Shown here: positions 35,210 to 41,648 of the stretch, piece after piece
How the letters are laid out: each line of letters begins with the position of its first letter
Position numbering within the stretch: the stretch's first letter is position 1
Origin: Candidatus Nitrosocosmicus sp.
GTDB taxonomy: Archaea > Thermoproteota > Nitrososphaeria > Nitrososphaerales > Nitrososphaeraceae
DNA length: 41,648 bases
Direction of reading: 5' to 3'
Assembly (NCBI GenBank): GCA_029194465.1
Contig: JARFXS010000016.1
Location: 1-41,648, forward strand
Made by a program: the position numbers and the translations under genes
Notes under the pieces: generated by a model
Databases searched by the model: none
Told to the model about the DNA's origin: nothing
What the model saw: the letters and a program-made list of their open reading frames with translations, nothing else

Positions 35210-36223
35210 TCAATTATTAGTCTTATATAGCCAACACTTTACCAAATTATTACCAACTAAAATATCGGGTGGATCATTTTTACAATCTCCAAATGCATGT
35301 GGACATCTATCCATAAAACGACAACCATTTCCTATTTCTGTCAAATTAGGAGGGTCTCCTCTAATGAATTTGATGGATTTTTCTGACGATCTTATATTAG
35401 GTATTGATTGAATTAGGGCTTGGGTATATGGGTGCAAAGGTTTTTCAAACACTGTTTTGATATCGGATATTTCAACAGCTTGTCCAGCGTACATAATCAT
35501 TACCCTATCCACCAGATTTGGAATGAGTGACATATCATGAGTAATGACTATTATCTTCATATTTTTTTCCTCAATTAATTTTCTTAGTAATTGTAAAATT
35601 TGAGCCTGAATTACTACATCTAATGCTGTAGTTGGTTCGTCTGCAATCAAAATTCTTGGTCCAAGCAATAATGCATTAGCTATTACTATTCGTTGTTTCA
35701 TCCCGCCGCTCAATTCATGCGGGTATTTTTTGCAAATAAGGTCGGGATTCAATCCAACATCAGTAAGAGCTGACCTAATAATTGAATTACAATCTTTATT
35801 CGATATTTTTTTCTTATGTGATGTCAGAATTTCCTTCATCTGATCTTCTACGGTAAACACTGGATCAAGACTATTCATCGAACCCTGAAATACCATTGAT
35901 ATTTTCTTCCACCTATAATTATCATTGAACTCCTTTTCTGAGATATTCAAAATATCTTGGTCCTCAAAGATGAAACTTCCAGATACAACGGACCCGTTTT
36001 CTGCCAATGATCTCAAGAGTCCATAGCCAAGCGAACTTTTTCCAGACCCGGATTCCCCTATTATTCCTATACTTTGGGTGTCATTCATCTTAAACGAAAT
36101 CTTATCAACGGCCTTTAAGATTCCTGATTTTGTTTCGTAAGCAATTGAAAGATCATTGACTTCAATCGTACAGTTTTCCCCTCTTTCAGGCTTGTTTCTA
36201 TAAAATCTGTTACTCTCGCTCAT
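35210..36223 (-). CDS. Dipeptide/oligopeptide ABC transporter ATP-binding protein (DppD/OppD type)
   Basis: A 337-residue ABC ATPase: Walker A GESGSGKSS, Q-loop MVFQGSMNSLDP, signature HELSGGMKQR, Walker B ILIADEPTTALD, switch histidine VITHDMS. The C-terminal extension LHPYTQALIQSIPN, followed by four cysteines (CRFMDRCPHAFGDC and CWL), is the oligopeptide-type region, which binds a 4Fe-4S cluster in some homologues. It would power import of peptides or a similar solute. No permease, binding protein or second ATPase is next to it, so partners lie outside the window or it is an orphan. Confidence 0.85.
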   Translation of the reverse strand: MSESNRFYRNKPERGENCTIEVNDLSIAYETKSGILKAVDKISFKMNDTQSIGIIGESGSGKSSLGYGLLRSLAENGSVVSGSFIFEDQDILNISEKEFNDNYRWKKISMVFQGSMNSLDPVFTVEDQMKEILTSHKKKISNKDCNSIIRSALTDVGLNPDLICKKYPHELSGGMKQRIVIANALLLGPRILIADEPTTALDVVIQAQILQLLRKLIEEKNMKIIVITHDMSLIPNLVDRVMIMYAGQAVEISDIKTVFEKPLHPYTQALIQSIPNIRSSEKSIKFIRGDPPNLTEIGNGCRFMDRCPHAFGDCKNDPPDILVGNNLVKCWLYKTNN

Positions 36224-36393
36224 TTCTAACTACATCTTTTCTGAATAGGTAGAATTACGACTTTTTTCTTTAATTATCATAAGTTCACTTTCCCCTTTTC
36301 ATTATAATATTTTTTGAATTATGTTGGTATTAAGCATAATTGTGTTAAACGATTTTATTGGTGATCGGGTCATATTATTTTGATTTCGGATTC

Positions 36394-36654
36394 ATGACCG
36401 AATTGCTTATAACCTGTGTAAAAAAAAACGCACAAGGGAACATTCTGCAAGTAGGAATTAATGGAGATATCTTTGATGTTAAAACTATTGCCGAGAAAAT
36501 ATGGTCCAGAGAGAATATGTATTTTACAATCGCAAATGGTATTAGGGTAAGGGTATTTGCACTGAGACATCCATCTACCAACGAACCATATCTTACTACC
36601 ACAACCAACTTGAAATTGCCCAACAATCTCAAGTACTTACCAAAATGTCAATGA
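36394..36654 (+). CDS. DUF3892 domain protein
   Basis: A protein of about 86 residues matching the DUF3892 pattern: ITCVKKNAQGNILQVGINGD, then VKTIAEKIWSRENMYFTIAN, GIRVRVFALRHP and the ending LKLPNNLKYLPKCQ. The family has no known function. The start is taken at ATG 36394, where the conserved region begins; an AT-rich element (tcatattatt, about 36369-36378) is near -20 to -26. A TTG at 36358 gives a longer product. It is a single gene between divergently and similarly oriented neighbours. Confidence 0.75.
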   Translation: MTELLITCVKKNAQGNILQVGINGDIFDVKTIAEKIWSRENMYFTIANGIRVRVFALRHPSTNEPYLTTTTNLKLPNNLKYLPKCQ

Positions 36655-36851
36655 CCTTTTATCCAGACCTCTGTTATACGGCATCACGGTCTATAGAAAG
36701 CATGGGATGAGTTTAAGATGCCCATTTGCCAAAAATTATTACCAGTGATCAATGGAGCTCCAATAGTTTTAGATTCTTATGATCCAGACAAATTGTTTAA
36801 AAAAAAATCAAAGATATTTAAGTGTATTCTTTTAATAGGTTTAAAGTGGTA

Positions 36852-37355
36852 ATGAAAACCCCCATTTGTACTTTTGATGCTAAAACAGGTATTTTGTGTA
36901 ACTTATGTGAAAGCAAACTCGAATCGGGCCAGATCACCCAATCCGACGTTGAGAGCTCCATAGTTCTTACAAGGCTGGCTCAAAAAAATTCTACTATAAA
37001 TAAGATGACGTTGGTTTCAGCAAAAGAAATTGAGAATGAACACATACTAATACTCAAGAGTTCAGATATAAGGCTAATCCGTTCAAACAACGAACTTAGT
37101 GATATCATAAATAAAGCATTCCAGAAAGACATTTGGATAATTGAATCTGATTCTAATGATCGAAGATTTTTAGATAATTTATTTCATCCAGCCAAGATAG
37201 AGAGTGTGAATTTTGTCTGGTTACCTGATGGGAGTAAGTTAACGAGAGTTGTACTGGCAAAGAATTCCAAAGGTATTGATGAAAAAAGGTTAGAAACTAT
37301 AAAAATGATATCTATGGCAGTTAGGAAAATCGATCTCATAATTGAATTTATGTGA
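36852..37355 (+). CDS. Archaeal NusA-like transcription factor (KH domains)
   Basis: About 167 residues. The N-terminus MKTPICTFDAKTGILCNLC has a C-x(n)-C-x2-C cluster typical of the archaeal factor annotated as NusA-like transcription elongation factor. It then shows two KH-type RNA-binding segments (HILILKSSDIRLIRSNNELS and the C-terminal half with VNFVWLPDGSKLTRVVLAKN). The GxxG loops are degenerate (KSSDIRLI). Archaeal relatives have the same two-KH order and similar length. It precedes aspS by 52 bases on the same strand and may be co-transcribed. ATG 36852 is preferred to the upstream ATG at 36822, since the conserved region starts there. Confidence 0.8.
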   Translation: MKTPICTFDAKTGILCNLCESKLESGQITQSDVESSIVLTRLAQKNSTINKMTLVSAKEIENEHILILKSSDIRLIRSNNELSDIINKAFQKDIWIIESDSNDRRFLDNLFHPAKIESVNFVWLPDGSKLTRVVLAKNSKGIDEKRLETIKMISMAVRKIDLIIEFM

Positions 37356-37394
37356 AAATATTAATCGAATAACGATACTGAACATGTAGTTTAT

Positions 37395-37401
37395 TAAAAG
37401 G
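37395..37401 (+). promoter_or_regulatory. Shine-Dalgarno-like site of aspS
   Basis: The sequence aaaggag ends 6 bases before the TTG at 37408. It supports that start over the ATG at 37423 and suggests translation from a longer transcript that includes the upstream gene. Confidence 0.45.
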
Positions 37402-37407
37402 AGTTGA

Positions 37408-38747
37408 TTGATTTCATTAGATATGGCTCACGCAGCTCAGAATGAATCAAACAGCTATGAAAGAACTCACTTTACTTCTGAATTAAGAAAATCAAAAACA
37501 GGTACAGAAGTTAAGGTTGCGGGATGGATTGAGGATTTCCGGGACATAGGTAAACTTGGTTTCATAATTCTCAGGGATGTGACCGGTTTGGTTCAGGCTG
37601 TTTTGGTCGGAGAGAATTTGCAAAAAGCTAAATCTATTCCTAGACAAAGTAATATTTTGTTAAAAGGGGTTTTGCAAGATACCAAATCTAAGAATTTTCC
37701 ATTTGAAATTAAAGTCGAGGAAATTTTCGTTTTCTCGCCAGCTTCTCTCTCTCTACCTGTTGATCCTACAGGCAGGGTTGAATCTAATTTGGATACCAGG
37801 TTGGACAGTAGAGCATTGGATCTACGAAATCCCAAAATTTCTAATATCTTTATCATCCGTTCCAATATTTTGAAAATAATTCGAGATTTTTTCCTTGAAA
37901 ACAAGTTTATAGAGGTCAATACCCCAAAAATCATAGGAAGTGCAAGCGAAGGAGGATCAAACCTTTTTTCATTTGATTATTTCAAACGAAAAGGCTTCAG
38001 CGTTTCAAAGCCCGCAACTTTATAAAGAACAACTAGTCTTGGCTTTGGATCGTGTGTTTGAAATTGCACCATTTTTTAGAGCTGAAAATTCTCATACTCT
38101 TCGACATCTTAATGAATTCTTGAGTGTTGATTTAGAAGCAGCTTATCTTGATTATTATGAAATAATGAGCATAGTTGAAGAATTAATCAAGAAAATACTC
38201 ATGCATTTGAGGGATTCTAATAATATTGAAAGTGAAAATTCGCTCATACCAGGAAACACACTAAATGATTTGATTTCAAATCCATTTCAAAAGATAAGTT
38301 ATGAAAAATGTTTGGACGAATTAAACGTCTTGGAGAAAAAGTTACTCAGATGATCTATCTGATTCCTCCTCTTTAAAAAAGTTAGGCGAAAAATATGACA
38401 AGTTTTATTTCATAGTTGATTGGCCACTTAGCCTAAAGCCCTTTTACATACACGAGAAAGAATCAAGTCCAACCTTGTCAAAATCATTTGATCTGCAGTT
38501 TGGCTATCTTGAGCTAGTGTCTGGAGGGACCAGGCAACACGACGTGTCAAAACTGAAAAGTCGCCTGGTAGAACAGGGATTGTCCGCTGAAAGCTTTAGA
38601 GATCATCTGAAAGTCTTTGAGTGGGGAATGCCGCCTCATTCAGGATGTGGCCTTGGATTTGATAGATTAATGATGGTGTTACTAGGTCTTAATAATATTA
38701 GAGAGGCAGTACTATATCCTAGAGATACTACTAGAATTAGTCCTTGA
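37408..38747 (+). CDS. aspS: Aspartyl-tRNA synthetase, archaeal type; two frameshifts
   Basis: Three frames carry one enzyme. The first (to 38025) holds the anticodon-binding OB domain (VAGWIEDFRDIGKLGFIILR) and class II motif 1 region (FIEVNTPKIIGSASEGGSNL). The second gives QSPQLYKEQLVLALDRVFEI and FRAENSHTLRHLNEFLSVD (motif 2). The third gives YDKFYFIVDWPLSLKPFYI, ELVSGGTRQHD and GCGLGFDRLMMVLLGLNNIR (motif 3). Removing one A from A4 at 37989-37992 gives FKRKASAFQSPQLY, and one from A5 at 38336-38340 gives LEKSYSDDLSDS; the enzyme is then continuous, about 445 residues. It charges tRNA-Asp (and tRNA-Asn if non-discriminating). As it is essential, both shifts are probably sequence errors. 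Confidence 0.85.
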
Positions 38748-39171
38748 CTATCACTATCTCGATTTCTTCGATGCCATCAATTTTTCCTCTTGACGAATCA
38801 CTGAAAATAAAACATCTCATCTCTTCAGTTATTGTGGATTTAATTAGCCATGGTATTGGATTAATCTCCATGAAAGTCTTGTCAGTTTCTGATGGAAAGG
38901 GTTTGGAAGGATGCGAATGAAATATGCCAATGACTGAAGTATTTACTGATTCAGCATATTTGTAAATTTTCAATAATTCAATTTCATCCATGGTGAAACT
39001 GACCTCAGATGAATCTTTATTATTCATTGGAATTACCTCTTTGATCTCAAAGAGGTTTTCCTTCTTACTGCCTAATAGTAGCGCGCAGGATTCATATGGA
39101 TTACTCAAATTTGCAGTTTGATTTAATATTAACAGTTGACTACCCCTGATCACTATTTTTAGGTGGCTCAT
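38737..39171 (-). CDS. JAMM/MPN+ metalloprotease domain protein
   Basis: A 144-residue single-domain protein. The JAMM zinc site is present: Glu27 (NPYESCALLLG), His85 and His87 (GIFHSHP), Ser94 and Asp97 (PSETD). The linker between the second His and Ser is 6 residues, one shorter than the usual 7. Such proteases cut isopeptide bonds of ubiquitin-like SAMP proteins in archaea or act on sulfur-carrier proteins; no SAMP gene is adjacent. Its 3' end overlaps that of aspS by 11 bases, convergently. The start is ATG at 39171. Confidence 0.8.
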   Translation of the reverse strand: MSHLKIVIRGSQLLILNQTANLSNPYESCALLLGSKKENLFEIKEVIPMNNKDSSEVSFTMDEIELLKIYKYAESVNTSVIGIFHSHPSKPFPSETDKTFMEINPIPWLIKSTITEEMRCFIFSDSSRGKIDGIEEIEIVIVKD

Positions 39172-39240
39172 TTACAATCGATTAGTTGCTATTTAAATAA
39201 AAACGAGTTTTTAAGAATTAAAATAAAGAAACTATTAATT

Positions 39241-40077
39241 ATGCCGTATTCACCTTTAAATATATTTATGACAGACTGGGACTTGCTCTTGCCGGGCGCT
39301 GGTTTAACAGCTGTTGGTGCTACTGGAGTAGCCATAGCTCTTTCTGGAATCGCTAAGACCTTTATGGATGGGATGCATGCGGTTTCAATCTTGTGTATGT
39401 TCTTTGGGTTGATTTTCTTGGCTGCTGGGCTTTTTAAAGATGGTTTTCCTACGTCAAAAAAATCCAAAGCTGCCGTGGCTATAATATTAATTCTGTTCAT
39501 AACTGCTGGAATCATCGGGGCCGTACAAATTAGCACCAAAGTTCCATCAATATTTTCGTATATCGCCATTATTGCTACTATAAGTATTCCATCATTAATA
39601 ATAATAATCGCTTCGTACAGGAATAATGCCCACTTGATGAAAATATCCGTCGCGTGTGTTGTAGTTATGATTATAGGATCTGGATTTATAGTATCTACTG
39701 CATGGATTGCCTCACCTGCAACTGCAACATCAGAAGAGGACAAAACGGGAGCTGACTCTCAAAACTCTACAATTCCCAAAGTTGTTAACACTACTATTGT
39801 TCCTGCTACCATCCCCGCCGGTGCATCAGGTCAAGGAAATCCATCTTACGAACCCGCAATAATTGAAGCTAAAAAAGGTGAAGCTATAGAATGGACTAAT
39901 TTAGACAATGTTCCACATACCGTAACTAGTTTCGCTGATGACGGTAAATCCTTTGATTCATCACTGATAATGACGGAAAAGAAATACGTTCTTGATACAT
40001 CCAGTCTTACCGAATCAAAATATGATTACTTTTGTACCCTGCACCCTTTCATGAAGGGCTCAATCGCATTGAGTTAG
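39241..40077 (+). CDS. Multi-helix membrane protein with C-terminal cupredoxin domain
   Basis: About 278 residues. Five membrane helices occupy the first 165 residues (for example GLTAVGATGVAIALSGIA, AAVAIILILFITAGIIGAV and SVACVVVMIIGSGFIVSTAW). A Ser/Thr-rich linker follows, then a plastocyanin-like domain: IEWTNLDNVPHTVTSF provides the first His and DYFCTLHPFMKGSI provides Cys, His and Met in the C-x2-H-x2-M order of a type 1 copper site. The domain faces outside the membrane and would carry electrons. Ammonia-oxidising archaea depend on many such proteins (established). ATG 39241 is chosen; the frame opens at 39163 but that overlaps the divergent JAMM gene. Confidence 0.85.
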   Translation: MPYSPLNIFMTDWDLLLPGAGLTAVGATGVAIALSGIAKTFMDGMHAVSILCMFFGLIFLAAGLFKDGFPTSKKSKAAVAIILILFITAGIIGAVQISTKVPSIFSYIAIIATISIPSLIIIIASYRNNAHLMKISVACVVVMIIGSGFIVSTAWIASPATATSEEDKTGADSQNSTIPKVVNTTIVPATIPAGASGQGNPSYEPAIIEAKKGEAIEWTNLDNVPHTVTSFADDGKSFDSSLIMTEKKYVLDTSSLTESKYDYFCTLHPFMKGSIALS

Positions 40078-40135
40078 TCGTATTCCATTTTACATCCTTT
40101 CATGAAGGGTTCAATCGCATTGAGTTAGTCGTAGT
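40042..40135 (+). repeat. 51-base offset duplication of the cupredoxin gene's 3' end
   Basis: The stretch from 40042 (cacccttt...) recurs from 40093 (catccttt...), differing at two positions over about 41 bases. Each copy encodes HPFMKGSIALS followed by TAG, in the same frame, so the second copy lies just after the true stop at 40075-40077. Each contains ccctt/aaggg and tcaat/attga inverted repeats, which could act as a terminator. Confidence 0.85.
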
Positions 40136-40187
40136 ATTCAATTCTAAGGGAAGATAAAAACCCTTTAAAAATTTTATAGGAGTGGAA

Positions 40188-40478
40188 CTATTTGGAAAAT
40201 ATTTTTTTGATTGAAGAGAACATATTTCCGTTATTACTTGGACCATTGCCCTCATAACATTCAGGACAAACCGCCCTTAAGTTCTCTGGTCTGTTATCCT
40301 TTTTTGACCCGTTTATGTGAATAAAATGTGGTTGATTTGTTCCAGATAATTTCTTCGAACATTCCTGACACCTATGTTTTGATCTTTCAAGTACTGTTTG
40401 CTTTATAGCAAGGGTTAATTCTTTGTACTTGTCCTTTTTTTTACTATTACCACCTGATGCATTTCCAAAGAAAGACAA
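40188..40478 (-). CDS. HNH-like zinc-binding protein, 96 aa
   Basis: Two C-x2-C pairs (RCQECSKKL and AVCPECYEG) frame an HNH-like core PHFIHINGSKKDNRPENLRA. The pattern H-x-x-H-x-N-G-x4-N-x-P-E-N-L is that of HNH nucleases, but the usual acidic residue before the second catalytic His is not evident (FIHI), so nuclease activity is uncertain. The N-terminus is Gly/Lys-rich and the C-terminus Gly/Asn-rich. The start is TTG at 40478, with a TATA-like element (rc of about 40500-40508) near -26. No partner methylase or toxin is next to it. Confidence 0.65.
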   Translation of the reverse strand: MSFFGNASGGNSKKKDKYKELTLAIKQTVLERSKHRCQECSKKLSGTNQPHFIHINGSKKDNRPENLRAVCPECYEGNGPSNNGNMFSSIKKIFSK

Positions 40479-40530
40479 TATATCTATCTTCCCTGATTAT
40501 CTTACATAAATTCTTTCTTTAGATTCAAGA

Positions 40531-40539
40531 TTATATAAC
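40531..40539 (+). promoter_or_regulatory. TATA-like box for the small gene at 40563
   Basis: The sequence ttatataac is centred 28 bases before the GTG at 40563. This is main support for that short gene. Confidence 0.5.
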
Positions 40540-40562
40540 GCCTAGTTCAAATTGATTCGTCA

Positions 40563-40742
40563 GTGAATAATCTTAGAGGTAATGAGGATGTTGATGAGAG
40601 GACTATACATTGCGCGCTATGCGGTCGAGAAATAAAACACAGTCAGGCTTGGCCACATGTGGATGGTGACTCTAATCTGGGAGTAAAAAAAATCGATTAT
40701 TTTTGTAGTGAGGACCATAAGGCAGAGTTTTTTGGTTTATAG
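40563..40742 (+). CDS. 59-residue zinc-ribbon-like protein
   Basis: GTG to TAG, 59 residues. Cysteines and histidines form a compact site: IHCALCGREIKH, then YFCSEDHKAEFFG, i.e. C-x2-C and C-x3-H separated by about 27 residues. This resembles treble-clef or MYM/TRASH-type fingers. A strong TATA-like box lies 28 bases before the GTG, as expected for a leaderless gene. Many thaumarchaeal genomes carry such tiny zinc proteins; the role is unknown. It is short but the fold pattern and promoter argue it is real. Confidence 0.6.
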   Translation: MNNLRGNEDVDERTIHCALCGREIKHSQAWPHVDGDSNLGVKKIDYFCSEDHKAEFFGL

Positions 40743-40924
40743 TTTCAGTACGACTCTTACCTTACTTATTTTGTGGTATATGACCCTACATTTTTTTGCT
40801 GGATTTTTATTTGGCTCCGAGGGATAACATTTTTTAATCATCAATATCATTAAAATTTTTCTTCATTGCCAATCTCATTTCAACTAATTTCTAATTAAAG
40901 TTATTTGTTTACTTTTGCATGACT
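40743..40924. other. Intergenic between convergent small genes
   Basis: About 180 AT-rich bases with T-runs (for example at 40790-40798) that could end transcription from the left. No gene was seen. Confidence 0.4.
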
Positions 40925-41095
40925 CTATGCAAATTTTTCCACAAGTTCAATGTGGCATTCATGACCTCTATGATCCTTGTCAATCATTTTAGCTTCCTCT
41001 TCGGTTATGGGAAACCTCTCATCATTCAAATGTTTTGAATCCTTCTCTAGTAACACAATCTTACATTGGTCACAGATTAATTGTTGTACCATCAT
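40925..41095 (-). CDS. 56-residue small zinc-binding-type protein
   Basis: ATG to TAG, 56 residues, starting MMVQQLICDQCKIVLLEKDS. It has a C-x2-C (ICDQCK) and a later H-x2-H-x-C-x-H (DHRGHECHIE), which together can hold one zinc ion. A TATA-like box (rc of 41116-41126) is 26 bases before the ATG at 41095. There is no signal peptide or other domain. Function is unknown. Like the gene at 40563 it is easily missed because of its length. Confidence 0.6.
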   Translation of the reverse strand: MMVQQLICDQCKIVLLEKDSKHLNDERFPITEEEAKMIDKDHRGHECHIELVEKFA

Positions 41096-41115
41096 AATAT
41101 TATTGAATTCCCATA

Positions 41116-41126
41116 ATTTTTTAAAC
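41116..41126 (-). promoter_or_regulatory. TATA-like box for the small gene at 41095
   Basis: The reverse complement reads ggtttaaaaaa, centred 26 bases before the ATG at 41095. Confidence 0.5.
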
Positions 41127-41648
41127 CTTTGGTTGAATTGAGAATAATCTAATAATTTTTTTGATTGTAATACTGTACAAAAAAAACTAATTGATAATTG
41201 TTATAAGCGCTGAGTATATTGGACTCTAAACTTTTGAGCCTTATTTGAAAACATGGTTAATTTCTTCCCATCGTCCATATATATATGCCATGTCTTGGCG
41301 TATAGTAGGATTTACAAGTCATAAATAGATAAGACGTTTTAATTAATTGTCATGAAGCTTTGATTCATAAAAGAACCATTGATATTTTACTCGAGATTAT
41401 GAGAAGTGGATGAGCCCCTAATCAGGGTTAGGATGTTGTACTTGTTTATCCAATAACAATAAAAGGAAACGCCTTAAAAAAAGGAGTAGATTTTCAATTG
41501 GCACACTAATGACATCAACATATATCTTTTCCTAAAAAATCAAGCACTATTCAAAAAGGGAATTTCTAATTCAAACCTTGTCTAATAAGGATTTAGCAAT
41601 TCAAAGGGTCCCTCATATTGGATTAGGCACAGGGATCTCTCCTCGCAG
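41127..41648. other. Intergenic right end of window
   Basis: About 520 bases with no ORF longer than about 25 codons that looks coding. A short inverted repeat (ccctaatcaggg) lies near 41427-41438. No tRNA or rRNA was recognised. The next gene lies beyond the window. Confidence 0.4.

Noticed and set aside
36718..36849. 43-codon ORF between the DUF3892 gene and the NusA-like gene
   Set aside because: There is no promoter of its own and the end is low complexity; it overlaps the likely promoter region of the next gene.
1..41648. CRISPR array, prophage, insertion sequence or defence island
   Set aside because: No spaced direct repeats, Cas, integrase or transposase proteins were recognised; the HNH-like protein stands alone and its catalytic motif is doubtful.

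Overview
The window reads as part of an AT-rich archaeal genome, most likely an ammonia-oxidising thaumarchaeon of the Nitrososphaerales (Nitrosocosmicus-like). Support: a KEOPS Cgi121 subunit beside a Sua5/YrdC protein, an archaeal NusA-like KH factor directly before aspS, an ADP-forming acyl-CoA synthetase of the kind used in the thaumarchaeal 3-hydroxypropionate/4-hydroxybutyrate cycle, a membrane-anchored cupredoxin, and many genes with a TATA-like box about 26 bases before an ATG, GTG or TTG start (leaderless transcripts). The placement is inference from gene content; no rRNA or tRNA gene was found.

Layout. 1-312: 3' end of a Gly/Ser/Thr-rich repeat protein. 0.7-5.3 kb: GNAT plus amidohydrolase operon, a dUTPase-like protein, a winged-helix regulator overlapping a membrane protein gene, and a PH-SHOCT protein. 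5.4-12 kb: a secreted protein, a first AAA+ ATPase/vWA module, and a ribbon-helix-helix protein. 12.4-16.5 kb: an orphan zinc-type ABC ATPase, a secreted HtrA protease, two tandem small two-cysteine secreted proteins, and a thioredoxin-like protein. 16.5-20 kb: a non-oxidative pentose phosphate operon (transketolase N-half fused to ribulose-phosphate 3-epimerase, transketolase C-half, transaldolase). 20-22.6 kb: a second MoxR/vWA module. 22.8-27 kb: GTP cyclohydrolase I, a class III nucleotide cyclase, then a tRNA-modification neighbourhood (Sua5, THUMP protein, Cgi121) and a UbiE-like methyltransferase. 27.2-31.2 kb: acyl-CoA synthetase, A-type Fe-S carrier, glutamate dehydrogenase. 32-36 kb: PAP2 protein, SufS-SufU, dipeptide-type ABC ATPase. 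36.4-41 kb: DUF3892 protein, NusA-like factor, aspS, JAMM protease, membrane cupredoxin, HNH-like protein and two very short zinc-binding-type proteins.

A dominant feature is the number of broken reading frames. At least nine genes carry a frame change or an in-frame stop, including the essential aspS twice. Most lie at homopolymers and are repaired by one base. This looks like sequence error more than gene decay, so several apparently short proteins should be read as parts of longer ones. I give the restored spans.

No CRISPR array, insertion sequence, prophage or complete defence system is visible. The least explained elements are the paired MoxR/vWA modules, the tandem two-cysteine secreted proteins, the transketolase-epimerase fusion, and the 51-base duplication of the cupredoxin gene's 3' end.
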